Assembly: GCA_002862405.1 (NCBI GenBank)
Contig: PKCZ01000052.1
Span: 1 to 34,251, forward strand
Direction of reading: 5' to 3'
Length of the DNA stretch: 34,251 nucleotides
From: Pseudomonadota bacterium
Lineage (GTDB): Bacteria; Pseudomonadota; Gammaproteobacteria; Pseudomonadales; Halieaceae
Numbering within the stretch: the first letter of the stretch is position 1; each line of letters opens with the position of its first letter. This document shows, piece by piece, positions 1 to 8,226 of the stretch. The notes beneath the pieces are model-generated. The model searched no databases. It saw only the letters and a program-made list of their open reading frames with translations, and had not been told where the DNA came from. Both the position numbers and the translations under genes were made by a program.

Positions 1-644
1 TCTTCAATAAATCCGGCCAACAGCACATTGGGCGGTGTGCCAATAATGGTCGACATCCCGCCAATGGTGGTCGCATACGCGAGCGCCAATAACAGCGCCA
101 CCTGAAACCGTCGTTTTTCTTCATCGCTCATTCCGACAGCCTTTTCTGCCACCATTGCCGCCACTGATGCCGCAATAGGAAGCAGCATCATTGCCGTTGA
201 CGTATTCGTCATCCACATGGAAAGCAAAGCGGCAGCGACCATAAAGCCAAGAATGAGTTTTCGACCATCCGTCCCGGTACGCGACAGAACCGTGAGTGCT
301 ATTCGGCGATGGAGCGACCATTTCTCCACCGCAAGCGCTAATACGAAAGCACCCATGAATAGAAAAATGGTGGGGTGCGCATAACTTTGTGCGACCGCCT
401 TGACTGGCATCACCTGTAATAAGGGAAAGCTCACGAGTGGGATGAACGCCGTCGCCGCTACTGGAATCGCTTCTGTCGACCACCATGTGGCCATCCATAG
501 CCCAACACCTGCCACCAGCCAGGCATCTCGCGGCATCGTCTCCTGCAAACCGGCGGTCAGAAACATGAACAAGAAAAAAGAAGGCCCCAACCATAACCCT
601 ATCTGCTTCACGGTCGATCGTTCCTTCGGTAAGTCTGTCACCAT
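1..644 (-). CDS. DASS/SLC13-family sodium:anion symporter, N-terminal part (runs off the left edge)
   Basis: I translated this by hand; the ORF track misses it because it has no stop inside the window. About 214 residues are visible. They carry hallmarks of the divalent anion:Na+ symporter family: WWSTEAIPVAATAFIPL near residue 55, FMGAFVLALAVEKW near 95, the MTNTSTAMMLLPI signature near 145, and IGTPPNVLLAGF near 205. The family imports dicarboxylates, sulfate or related anions across the inner membrane with sodium; the substrate cannot be read here. The start is ATG at 644 with GGGGA about ten bases upstream. The gene lies directly behind the terminator of the TBDR gene on the same strand, so it probably depends on read-through or a weak local promoter. 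The 157-residue ORF at 121..594 is a frame shadow of it. Confidence 0.9.
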   Translation of the reverse strand, partial: MVTDLPKERSTVKQIGLWLGPSFFLFMFLTAGLQETMPRDAWLVAGVGLWMATWWSTEAIPVAATAFIPLVSFPLLQVMPVKAVAQSYAHPTIFLFMGAFVLALAVEKWSLHRRIALTVLSRTGTDGRKLILGFMVAAALLSMWMTNTSTAMMLLPIAASVAAMVAEKAVGMSDEEKRRFQVALLLALAYATTIGGMSTIIGTPPNVLLAGFIE

Positions 645-662
645 CAATGTGTCCCCAGAGAC

Positions 663-685
663 AAAAAGGCCCCCTTTCGGAGGCC
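663..685 (-). terminator. Rho-independent terminator after the TBDR gene
   Basis: On the minus strand the sequence reads GGCCTCC-GAAA-GGGGGCC-TTTTT: a seven-base stem with one mismatch, a GAAA tetraloop and a U tract. It begins about 38 bases after the stop of the TBDR at 724 and ends 19 bases before the DASS start, so it should reduce transcription from the receptor into the transporter. Confidence 0.8.
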
Positions 686-723
686 CTGGTGAGGTGGCAA
701 GTAATACCACCTCCTCAGTTTTC

Positions 724-3714
724 TCAGAAGCTCATACGCAGGTCAACGTACATGTAGCGACCGTAGTCAGAATGAGCATCAGCGAAATACCCAAAGTAAC
801 GGTCAGCCAATGGCGCTCTCTCGTCGGTCAAGTTCTTCACACCGAGCCTGAAGCGCGCGCGCGTTTCACCCATATCGAAGCGATAATCAAACGTAGCGTC
901 ATAGGTTGTCATTGATGGGATCACGTAACGAGTCCCGTCACTCAAGGTTAGCGAGCTCTGGTAGAACGACCCAACCTGATATCCAGACAGCGACGCACCA
1001 AAGTCACCTCGACGCCAACGCAGGCTCGCCCGGTGACGCTCTTCCTGATTACCATCGCGTCCCACAAGATCAGCGAAGCCATCGATTGGAATGTTCGCTG
1101 GAATTTGACCACTCGCTTGACTCGCAACGAGTAGCGCGGCATCACCTGACGCTTCCTGCTCAAACTTGTCTAGGTAGGAGCCGTTGTATCGGAAGCTGAA
1201 GGTACCCAGGTCAGTGTCAATGTCGTAATAAACACCGATGTCATAGCCCTCAAGGGTACGCTTATCGAGGTTTGCGTAAGCGTCATCTACCCGAATGGTA
1301 TCTCCCCCAGGGCAGATACCTGCTTCGGTGAAGGCGGCAATTTGATCATCGTCGGGCGCCTGGCGCACAACCGCGGGGTTAAAGGTCATCGAGCAATTGG
1401 TAGTACCGGCCTGCAAGCGGTAGTACAAGTCAAGGATCATGTGGTTCTCTTCGCCGAAGAGACCAATCGTGTCATCTTTCTCGATACTCCACCAGTCAGC
1501 GGTCAGCGTAAGTCCATCAAGCGGCTCAAAAACAAAACCGACCGATGTGTTCTCGCCGGTCTCCGACCTGAGCAGCTCACTGCCTTGTGCGGAACGCTGA
1601 ATCGAGTTTCTGCAATCAAGGTTATAAGCCTCAGCCGTGACTTGGTTCGCGTACTCACAGGTCCAGTCCGTCCGCGTATTACTTCGTGCTACCAAGCCCT
1701 CGTTTACCGTAACGAGGTTTGGCGCGCGGAATGTTTCAGACCACGAACCGCGAACCAGGAGCGATTCAAACGGACGGTAGCCAAATGCAGCCTTACCGAC
1801 AGAGATGTTGCCATCGCTGATGTCCGAGTAGTTCTCATTTCGGACCGCGAGCTGAACATCGAGATTTTCGAGAAGCGGTATCTGCAACTCGGCAAACATG
1901 GAAGTGACATTACGAGACCCTGAGCTATCGCCTGTGGGGCTCGAATTCGCGACATCACTTACATAGGGGTAAGTGTCACCCTGGTAGTCGGTAAAGACTA
2001 TAGTGCCGTCGAGCCGTGGATCACGATCATCTCGGTACTCCTCTTTACGCCACTCGAACCCAATTAGGCCAGCAATGGACCTCCCACCCAACTCGAGTAA
2101 ATCATTGTTCGAGACTTTGAAGTCGAAAGTTGTGAGTTCGGTTTCTGATTTACGATAAACATCAACCAAGATGCGCTCGATATTCGATCCCTCATAAGTT
2201 GGATCGAGTGGATTGAAGGCATCCATCGACGAGTCACTTAGGGCGTCGGTAGCAAGCGTATTCGAAACACGGTTGCGTGTGATGTCGTCTTTTGTGGCCT
2301 TGGCATATGAGAACGCAGTTTCCCAATCCCAATCATCTTGTGAGCCACGGAGACCTTGCAGAACTCGCAACATATCACCGTCGTTGTCAACGATTCGTGG
2401 AGCCTGCCCAAAACGGTAGTTGTCAATGATGAGGTCGAGACCCTCCGCAGGAACACCGGCCATAGCATCATCTAACCCGGGGCCAGAAAGGCGTCCCGGA
2501 CCGCTACCTAGCGGGTTATAGGGGTTGTCAGCGCCCATGATCAGCTTAACCGAGCTGAATGTCGCTGATGCATGACGTATAAGGTTAGTCTCAGACTCGT
2601 AGAAGGACAGTTCAGTAAAGCTCTCTGTACCGTTCGCTAATTCATGGGTGATATTTGCAAACAGGCTCATGCGATCAAGCTCCGAGGCAAGATCTCGCCC
2701 AAACCCATTGTTGCCGTTAAGGTCATAGCGATAAGTACCCTGTCCATCTACGGCGCCGCAGGTGGTGGCATTGATCGTGTACTGACAGCGAGAATCCCCA
2801 ATCGGGTAAGTTTCAAATTCACCCGCGGTATCTGTAATAACCCCGTTTAAGCTGGTTGGCTCACGGGTGGTACGAACATCCATCTGAGGATACAAACCGT
2901 TAGCTGAATTGTTTCGGAATGAGGTGCTACCAGCCCAAAGCGAGTCTTCTGGGATGCGACTCCTAAAATCAGAATTTGCCCAGCGCGGATCGTCGTTAGA
3001 ACTCACACGATCCCGATGATAGTAGTTAAAGAACACACCCACATTGGTGCGCCCATCATTGAAGTCCTGCCCCCATTCTGCTGTAACGCTTTGACGGGTA
3101 CTCGGCGTGTTATCGAATTCTGAGTGACGGAATCGGATGTTAAATCCCTCAAAGTCATCTTTGAGCACCGTGTTCACCACACCAGCCACCGCGTCAGCGC
3201 CGTAAATGGCCGAAGCACCGTCACGAAGTACTTCGACACGATCGATGCCCCAAACCGGTAGGTGGTTAGAGTTAGCGGTGTTAACAGGAATAAAGCTTCC
3301 ACCTACCTCCTCAGTCTGATACGTCGCCGAGTTCACGAGTCGACGACCATTCAGTAGTACCAGGGTGTTACCGGTACCAAGGTTACGAAGGTTGAACGCA
3401 CCTAAGTCACCCCGGCCAGAGTTCACTCCGCCAGAAATATTCTCCGCCTCGTTGAAAAAATTTTGTCCGTTTTCCGGGATCAGTGCGAGCAGCTCGTCAC
3501 CAGAGTCAATGCCCATGGCCTCGATGGCCTCGGCGTCAACGACGCTGACTGCGAGTGCTTCTGATATTGACGCTCCTTTAATTTGCGAGCCGACGACAAC
3601 GACTTCCTCGAGTGGCCCCTCATTTTGTGCAAATGAAGCGGTAGATAGAACGGCAATTGCTACCCCCAACGGGGCGCGCGTGAATCGCAATGAGCAATCA
3701 AAGGATGTGATCAT
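724..3714 (-). CDS. TonB-dependent outer-membrane receptor (large, peptide-locus type)
   Basis: The 996-residue product has a signal peptide (MITSFDCSLRFTRAPLGVAIAVLSTASFA), a TonB-box-like LEEVVVVGSQ near residue 35, a plug domain to about 190 (LVLLNGRRLV, GIDRVEVLRDGASAIYGADAVAGVVN), a 22-strand-type barrel, and a terminal aromatic residue (RMSF) for BAM-dependent assembly. TBDRs import substrates into the periplasm using TonB-ExbBD energy. The ATG start has AGGAG seven bases upstream. The nearby secreted M14 carboxypeptidase and amidohydrolase remnant suggest a peptide-type ligand; this is inference. Several paired cysteines (for example CQYTINATTC) fit disulfide-closed extracellular loops. 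It differs in type from the two sulfotransferase-linked TBDRs in this window and has no comparable tyrosine cluster. Confidence 0.95.
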   Translation of the reverse strand: MITSFDCSLRFTRAPLGVAIAVLSTASFAQNEGPLEEVVVVGSQIKGASISEALAVSVVDAEAIEAMGIDSGDELLALIPENGQNFFNEAENISGGVNSGRGDLGAFNLRNLGTGNTLVLLNGRRLVNSATYQTEEVGGSFIPVNTANSNHLPVWGIDRVEVLRDGASAIYGADAVAGVVNTVLKDDFEGFNIRFRHSEFDNTPSTRQSVTAEWGQDFNDGRTNVGVFFNYYHRDRVSSNDDPRWANSDFRSRIPEDSLWAGSTSFRNNSANGLYPQMDVRTTREPTSLNGVITDTAGEFETYPIGDSRCQYTINATTCGAVDGQGTYRYDLNGNNGFGRDLASELDRMSLFANITHELANGTESFTELSFYESETNLIRHASATFSSVKLIMGADNPYNPLGSGPGRLSGPGLDDAMAGVPAEGLDLIIDNYRFGQAPRIVDNDGDMLRVLQGLRGSQDDWDWETAFSYAKATKDDITRNRVSNTLATDALSDSSMDAFNPLDPTYEGSNIERILVDVYRKSETELTTFDFKVSNNDLLELGGRSIAGLIGFEWRKEEYRDDRDPRLDGTIVFTDYQGDTYPYVSDVANSSPTGDSSGSRNVTSMFAELQIPLLENLDVQLAVRNENYSDISDGNISVGKAAFGYRPFESLLVRGSWSETFRAPNLVTVNEGLVARSNTRTDWTCEYANQVTAEAYNLDCRNSIQRSAQGSELLRSETGENTSVGFVFEPLDGLTLTADWWSIEKDDTIGLFGEENHMILDLYYRLQAGTTNCSMTFNPAVVRQAPDDDQIAAFTEAGICPGGDTIRVDDAYANLDKRTLEGYDIGVYYDIDTDLGTFSFRYNGSYLDKFEQEASGDAALLVASQASGQIPANIPIDGFADLVGRDGNQEERHRASLRWRRGDFGASLSGYQVGSFYQSSLTLSDGTRYVIPSMTTYDATFDYRFDMGETRARFRLGVKNLTDERAPLADRYFGYFADAHSDYGRYMYVDLRMSF

Positions 3715-3811
3715 GGATTTCTCCTGAGTGATTTCGTGACTTGTTATTAGTGCCGCTTGGCGGCTATTTTTGTTGTTAATGTTTTTACGTCTTTATCGTT
3801 ATTGTCTGAAA

Positions 3812-3840
3812 AATGTATTACGAACAGACTTCTGTGACAA
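3812..3840 (-). promoter_or_regulatory. Candidate sigma-70 promoter of the TBDR gene
   Basis: On the minus strand, TTGTCA (-35) and TACATT (-10) are separated by exactly 17 bases and lie about 100 bases before the ATG at 3714. The resulting leader is AT-rich and contains a small hairpin (GCCGC-CAA-GCGGC, 3752-3764). Five of six and four of six positions match consensus. No transcription evidence is available. Confidence 0.5.
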
Positions 3841-3863
3841 GTTTTCAGGAATTAGAGGCTGCC

Positions 3864-4221
3864 CTAATCGCAACTGGGTAAAAACCCTTCCTTGATGGTG
3901 AATCTAACGTTTACTATCAGGTGATCAACGCCACTCGACATACGGTCCCACTTGCCGAGGCTCGCGCTCTCTTACCAACGCTTTGGATCCAAAACCAAAA
4001 CATCGGCGATCATCCGCATCGCCAAATAACCACGATCACATGGGCCTAGAATATCGGCCAGTAATCCGCTGCTCGATAGAAAAGATTGAACGAGCGATAG
4101 AGTGTCGCCATCTCGCACATAGGCGCTGTATTTTCGAGAGGAGCTATTGAACTCCGACGTCGCCCTCGTAAGGCGGTGCGCCCATGCCATCTACGACCAA
4201 TCCGCCTTTAAACATGAGATC
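3864..4221 (-). pseudogene. Remnant of an N-acyl-D-amino-acid deacylase-like amidohydrolase
   Basis: The end of the upstream M14 reading frame (DLMFKGGLVVDGMGAPPYEGDVGV) looks like the first residues of a D-aminoacylase/amidohydrolase. After its stop, another minus frame reads LADILGPCDRGYLAMRMIADVLVLDP, then a TAA stop, then ESASLGKWDRMSSGVDHLIVN up to a TAG at 3864. These match the usual C-terminal pattern of that family (DRG..G..ADvvvlDP...G...vivNG). Roughly 380 central residues with the metal site are missing, a frame shift separates the two parts, and a stop interrupts the tail, so it cannot be functional. The 72-residue ORF 3972..4190 is part of this relic, not a gene. Family assignment rests on motif memory. 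Confidence 0.65.
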
Positions 4222-5427
4222 GAGTGGCCGATTATCGATTGCCGTGCCTGCTGACGGCTGCTCGAAATACGCAGACATAAAAGACTCGGCTGCCGCCCGT
4301 CCGTAGGCCTTTATTACGCCACGATCTGTCTCATCACCAATTTCCAAGGTCGTTGAGGAAATACCATACTTTGTGAAGAAATAGTGCTTTGCCGCGTTCA
4401 CCTGAGGGCTTTCTGAGACCTGTCGTTGGATATCAAAGTCATCAAACTGAGAACGCATCAGTGCTTCAAATTGTGCTAACCAATCCCCCAAAAGACCTGG
4501 CATGGTCGATGCAGACTGATCAGGCTGGGTGTAGAAAACCTCGTAATGTGTGGAGTGAAAATCGATCGCCTTGATAAGTTCGGTATCATGCGTTTCGAGC
4601 CATTTAGAGACGTCGCTGTCAATAATGCGATTTTCGGGCTGCGAAAATCGACCCCACTCGCGATTCAGATCCTTCCCGCCCACATTATGGCGCCACAACC
4701 CCTTGTCGACCCCATCGGGGTTTATAAGGGGGTAGAGTAGTATTCCAACCTGGTCGTGAAAGCGCGTCGCAAGCGCATCATCCTCGAATAATCGCTCGAC
4801 AAAACTAATTAGCGCAAGCGCCCCAGTAGTTTCAGGTGGGTGCTGACGCCCCAATAACAATAGCGTGTGCTTTTTTGCGGGAGAAGTCACTCTCCAAAGT
4901 TGTCGGCCGTCTACTGACGGTCCTGCCGATGACACGGTCACACCATGCTGCGCCTTTAAGGATTCGAGCCACGTTGCGTAATGTGATGATGTCAGCAGGG
5001 GCTGTGCTGCAATGACAACAGACTTGTCTTGCGGAACCTTGAGCGAGAACCCCGCCCGAGACTTATCGTTATTAAGGTCAAGCTTTGTCGCTGGGTACGT
5101 TTGCCAATTCACGCCGTCGATACTAAAGTCAGGCGTGTAGCGATGCTTGTAGTTGCCGTAGTCCAGCACCATTGCGATATTTGTCGTCACGTCGGCCAGC
5201 AACCGGAAGGCGTACCAGGGGCTGGAGTTGATTGGTTCGTCCTCGGGAGCAACCGAAATTGTTAACCGCCCATCTGAGGCAAACTCGCAGCCGTTGATAT
5301 TGCCGCCTTGAAAATCAGTCAACACCTTGATGCCCGCTTGTTCGCAGACTGGCTTTCCCGCCTCAGCCCGCACGGGGGCTGGGTAGCATACGATGCTAAA
5401 AATGAGGCTAATTAAAACCGCTCTCAT
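4144..5427 (-). CDS. Secreted M14-family zinc carboxypeptidase
   Basis: The 427-residue product starts with a signal peptide (MRAVLISLIFSIVCYPAPVRA) and an N-terminal beta-rich domain to about residue 150. A zinc carboxypeptidase domain follows: HPPE (H196, E199) for the metal, NPDGV..G.WRHN..GKDLNREW (236-258) for substrate binding, DFHSTH (H291 or H294) as the third ligand, and TLEIGDE with catalytic E362. M14 enzymes remove C-terminal residues from peptides; here this would be in the periplasm or outside. The last 25 residues do not look like peptidase and resemble the first part of an amidohydrolase, so the true protein may once have ended earlier or been a fusion. It sits between an NhaC-type carrier and the TBDR, all on one strand, consistent with peptide use. 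Confidence 0.88.
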   Translation of the reverse strand: MRAVLISLIFSIVCYPAPVRAEAGKPVCEQAGIKVLTDFQGGNINGCEFASDGRLTISVAPEDEPINSSPWYAFRLLADVTTNIAMVLDYGNYKHRYTPDFSIDGVNWQTYPATKLDLNNDKSRAGFSLKVPQDKSVVIAAQPLLTSSHYATWLESLKAQHGVTVSSAGPSVDGRQLWRVTSPAKKHTLLLLGRQHPPETTGALALISFVERLFEDDALATRFHDQVGILLYPLINPDGVDKGLWRHNVGGKDLNREWGRFSQPENRIIDSDVSKWLETHDTELIKAIDFHSTHYEVFYTQPDQSASTMPGLLGDWLAQFEALMRSQFDDFDIQRQVSESPQVNAAKHYFFTKYGISSTTLEIGDETDRGVIKAYGRAAAESFMSAYFEQPSAGTAIDNRPLDLMFKGGLVVDGMGAPPYEGDVGVQ

Positions 5428-5660
5428 ACTGTGACTCTTTAGTTACTCCGCAAGCCTCCGAATCGGGTCTGCTGAATTTGTTTAATGGCCTGGCGTCGAG
5501 CCAACCTCCGCCGCAATGGTCGCGGCCCCCCGTCAGACTAGTGACACAGAATACGCAAAACACCGTTGTGCACAATACGGCTCACTAGCAAGACTCGTCA
5601 TAGGAAGCTCATATTGATGCCATAATAGGACGCCAGATTACCCTCACACTGAGGCAATAC

Positions 5661-7013
5661 CTATATTGCAGCGAATAGGAATCCGACCGCCGCAATGCCT
5701 GCCGCAATGAGCGCGTAAGGAAGCTGCGTCACCGCATGTTGATAGGTATTACACCCCGCGCCCTGAGCTGATAGCACCGTAGAGTCTGAGTAGAAGCAAG
5801 CATGGCTACCGAAACCACTGGCCGATAACAGAGCACCGATAACGAGCGGGATGCTGACATCGTAGGCCTGCGCCAGCGGGAAGGCGACGGGCATAGCGAT
5901 CGCGATGACACCCCAGTTTGATCCAGTGGCGAAAGACACCGCTGACATGGTGACAAACACAATGGCAGGCAGCATGGTGGCAGTCATATAGGGCTTCACC
6001 GCTTGAATCACGAAATCTGTAAGCCCGATCCGATCGTTTGCTTCCACGAAAACAAAAAGCGCAAGCAACATTGCCAACACCGGCACCATAATTTTGATAC
6101 CGTTAGTGCAAGTATCGAGAAGCTCCGAAAGTGGCATGATTCTTAAGGACGCGTAGTAGGCCACGGTCACAATGATTCCAGCGATTACACCGCGTAGCAA
6201 TTCTACACTGGGAGACAACGAAAATACGGGAAAGATCGTGAAGTAGAGCAGCGCTGCAATGGGAATAAAGAACGTCCCCGCTCCCCCTGACCCAAATTCC
6301 ATTTCATTTGAGGGATCTTCCGAAATACCCAGCTCGCCGGTCTCCTCCGCGAGCGCTTCTGCTTTAGCCATAGCACCAAGACGAGGAATGACGCCAAGTA
6401 TGACTAGCGGCACCAAAAGCACAGCGATAATTGGGTAAAACATGTAGGGAAGCGATTCGATAAAAAGATTCAAACCTTGGCCATCGGCGGCGACCGCATT
6501 TTTTTCCAGAAGGCCTGCAAAGTAGGCGCCCCAACTCGATATAGGTATCAAGAGACACAACGGTGCCGCTGTTGAATCAACAACGTAGGCAAGCATTGCG
6601 CGAGACGCCTTAAAACGGTCGGTGACCATTTTCATGGTTGCGCCAACGGTCAGAGAGTTAAGGTAGTCATCGAGGAAAATAACCAGCCCTAGCACCCAGG
6701 TCGTCAGCAGACTTTGTCGCTTATTTTGAAGTCGAGCGAGTAATAACCGCCCAAAGGCCATCGAGCCACCGCTTCGAACAAGAAGCGCAATGAAAACGCC
6801 ATAGAGGGCACAAACCAAAATAATCCAAGCTATGTCCTCATCTCGGAGCACAGACAGGGAGACTTCAGCAAGGGTCTCTACAAAACCCACGCCGTCTATA
6901 ATGAGAAAGGCAAAAATTGCTCCAGCGATCACCGACTCGAGTGTCCGCCGTGTTTTGATAGCTAACGCTAATACCAGCGCTGTTGGCAGCAGACTGACAA
7001 TTCCGTATTCCAT
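5661..7013 (-). CDS. NhaC-family Na+/H+ antiporter-like inner-membrane protein
   Basis: The 450-residue polytopic membrane protein has about ten to twelve hydrophobic segments. It carries the NhaC-type core: FLDDYLNSLTVGATMKMVTDRF, STAAPLCLLIPISSWGAYFAGLL, and the C-terminal half FATGSNWGVIAIAMPVAFPLA plus GSHACFYSDSTVLSAQGAGCN. The family exchanges sodium for protons, and some members move organic solutes, so the substrate is uncertain. The ATG start at 7013 has GGAGG unusually close (two bases between), but MEYGIVSLLPTAL is a normal NhaC-type beginning. A 233-base gap (5428-5660) without recognisable genes separates it from the M14 gene, so the two may be transcribed separately. It is divergent from gpsA across a 141-base intergenic region that contains a perfect palindrome. 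Confidence 0.9.
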   Translation of the reverse strand: MEYGIVSLLPTALVLALAIKTRRTLESVIAGAIFAFLIIDGVGFVETLAEVSLSVLRDEDIAWIILVCALYGVFIALLVRSGGSMAFGRLLLARLQNKRQSLLTTWVLGLVIFLDDYLNSLTVGATMKMVTDRFKASRAMLAYVVDSTAAPLCLLIPISSWGAYFAGLLEKNAVAADGQGLNLFIESLPYMFYPIIAVLLVPLVILGVIPRLGAMAKAEALAEETGELGISEDPSNEMEFGSGGAGTFFIPIAALLYFTIFPVFSLSPSVELLRGVIAGIIVTVAYYASLRIMPLSELLDTCTNGIKIMVPVLAMLLALFVFVEANDRIGLTDFVIQAVKPYMTATMLPAIVFVTMSAVSFATGSNWGVIAIAMPVAFPLAQAYDVSIPLVIGALLSASGFGSHACFYSDSTVLSAQGAGCNTYQHAVTQLPYALIAAGIAAVGFLFAAI

Positions 7014-7068
7014 CGCCTCCAGAGCCTCTCAGAACACCATCGCTTTGGCTTGAGTCTACAGGGCAATA

Positions 7069-7084
7069 AGGTGAAGATTCACCT
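7069..7084. promoter_or_regulatory. 16-bp palindrome in the divergent nhaC-like/gpsA intergenic region
   Basis: AGGTGAA-GA-TTCACCT has perfect seven-base arms around a two-base centre. It lies 56 bases from the nhaC-like start and about 70 bases from the likely gpsA start. Size and position suggest a dimeric repressor operator rather than a terminator, since no T tract follows. The cognate regulator is unknown. Confidence 0.45.
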
Positions 7085-7154
7085 CAACTTGATGTTTTGA
7101 TCTTGAACCGCCATCCTCGCGCGTCGTTTTATGCGCGCTCAGGGGTAAATTGCT

Positions 7155-8171
7155 CTGAATTCACCAAAAAACAGTGATACACGTCTCGCCGTCATCGGCG
7201 GAGGCTCATGGGGCACGACACTGGCATCACTGGTCTGTCGCAATGCTCACGTTACGCTGTGGGCGCGCGATTCGGATGTTGTGGATGAGATTAATGGCTC
7301 GAATACCCACAGCCGCTACCTCGAAGGTCTCAATCTCAATCCCCTATTATCCGCAACCACGAGTCTCGAAGCGGCCGTGACCAACGCCCATGCTGTTTTT
7401 ATGGCCATTCCATCGCACAACTTTCGTAGTGTATTTGAGCAGGTGGCGCCTTTGGTTCCCAGCGGCGCCCCTATCATCAGTCTGACCAAGGGACTCGAAG
7501 CCACGACGCAAAAGCGGATGACCGAGGTGATTCACGAATACTGCCCAAATCATCCAGTGGGTGTGCTGACCGGGCCGAATCTGGCAAGGGAAATTCTCGA
7601 AGGAAAAGCCGCAGCAAGCGTGCTTGCGCTCGATGACGCCTCGGCTGACTGGTTGCAACCCATTCTCAATGTCGGCTTGTTTCGGGTCTATCGAAACGAC
7701 GATGTGGTTGGCTGCGAGCTCGGTGGTGTCCTGAAAAATGTCATTGCTCTCGCCGTTGGTCTTGGAGACGGCCTCGGGGCTGGCGACAACACGCGGGCCG
7801 CGCTGATTACGCGAGGTCTCGCCGAAGTCACGCGCTTGGGCATTGCCTTAGGTGGTCGCGCAGAGACTTTCGCTGGGCTGGCAGGAATGGGCGATATGAT
7901 CGCCACCTGTACCAGCCCTCAGAGCCGAAATCGCCACGTAGGGCTTCGACTAGCGGAAGGAAAGTCAGTACAAGAGATCACCGACGCCATGAACATGGTG
8001 GCAGAGGGTGTTAAAAGCGCGCCCACCGTCGTCTCACTAGCAAACCGTCACGATACTGAGATGCCAATTTGCGGTGAGATGCAACGTATTCTCGAAGGCA
8101 AGGCCGATGCAACCCGGGTTTATCGGGGACTTATTCGCGTTGTCGCGGGTGCTGAATCGGAGCCCGGTTGA
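7155..8171 (+). CDS. gpsA: Glycerol-3-phosphate dehydrogenase [NAD(P)+], apparent non-canonical start
   Basis: GpsA reduces dihydroxyacetone phosphate to sn-glycerol 3-phosphate for phospholipid synthesis in the cytoplasm. Visible are the Rossmann motif LAVIGGGSWGTTLA (11-24), ISLTKGLE with K112, LTGPNLAREI, the catalytic-lysine segment GGVLKNVIALAVGLGDGLG (K194), and GDNTRAALITRG. The ORF track starts at a GTG (7281), which would delete the Rossmann glycine loop, so that start is wrong. Reading upstream in frame, the stop is TAA at 7146, and between it and the glycine loop there is no ATG, GTG or TTG; only ATT (7149) and CTG (7155) occur. CTG at 7155, nine bases after AGGGG, gives 338 residues, the usual family length, and is my choice. 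A sequencing error is the alternative. Confidence 0.85.
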   Translation: MNSPKNSDTRLAVIGGGSWGTTLASLVCRNAHVTLWARDSDVVDEINGSNTHSRYLEGLNLNPLLSATTSLEAAVTNAHAVFMAIPSHNFRSVFEQVAPLVPSGAPIISLTKGLEATTQKRMTEVIHEYCPNHPVGVLTGPNLAREILEGKAAASVLALDDASADWLQPILNVGLFRVYRNDDVVGCELGGVLKNVIALAVGLGDGLGAGDNTRAALITRGLAEVTRLGIALGGRAETFAGLAGMGDMIATCTSPQSRNRHVGLRLAEGKSVQEITDAMNMVAEGVKSAPTVVSLANRHDTEMPICGEMQRILEGKADATRVYRGLIRVVAGAESEPG

Positions 8172-8226
8172 CGCCTTGCAGATTGGGCCACATCTTGAGA
8201 ACTCGATAGCACTGGAGCCCCCGATA

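Noticed and set aside
121-594. 157-residue minus-strand ORF in the track
   Set aside because: It is a frame shadow of the DASS transporter, whose own frame (not in the track) shows clear family motifs.
1342-1923. 193-residue plus-strand ORF
   Set aside because: Antisense to the TBDR, no family features, composition of a shadow frame.
3972-4190. 72-residue ORF as a separate small gene
   Set aside because: It reads as the C-terminal part of a decayed amidohydrolase, with no ribosome site.
5548-5575. Possible promoter TTGTGC-16-TATTCT for the M14 gene
   Set aside because: Only three of six and four of six consensus matches; too weak to list as a feature.
8074-8226. N-terminal extension of the M48 protease
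   Set aside because: It overlaps gpsA and precedes a perfect lipoprotein signal that must be N-terminal.
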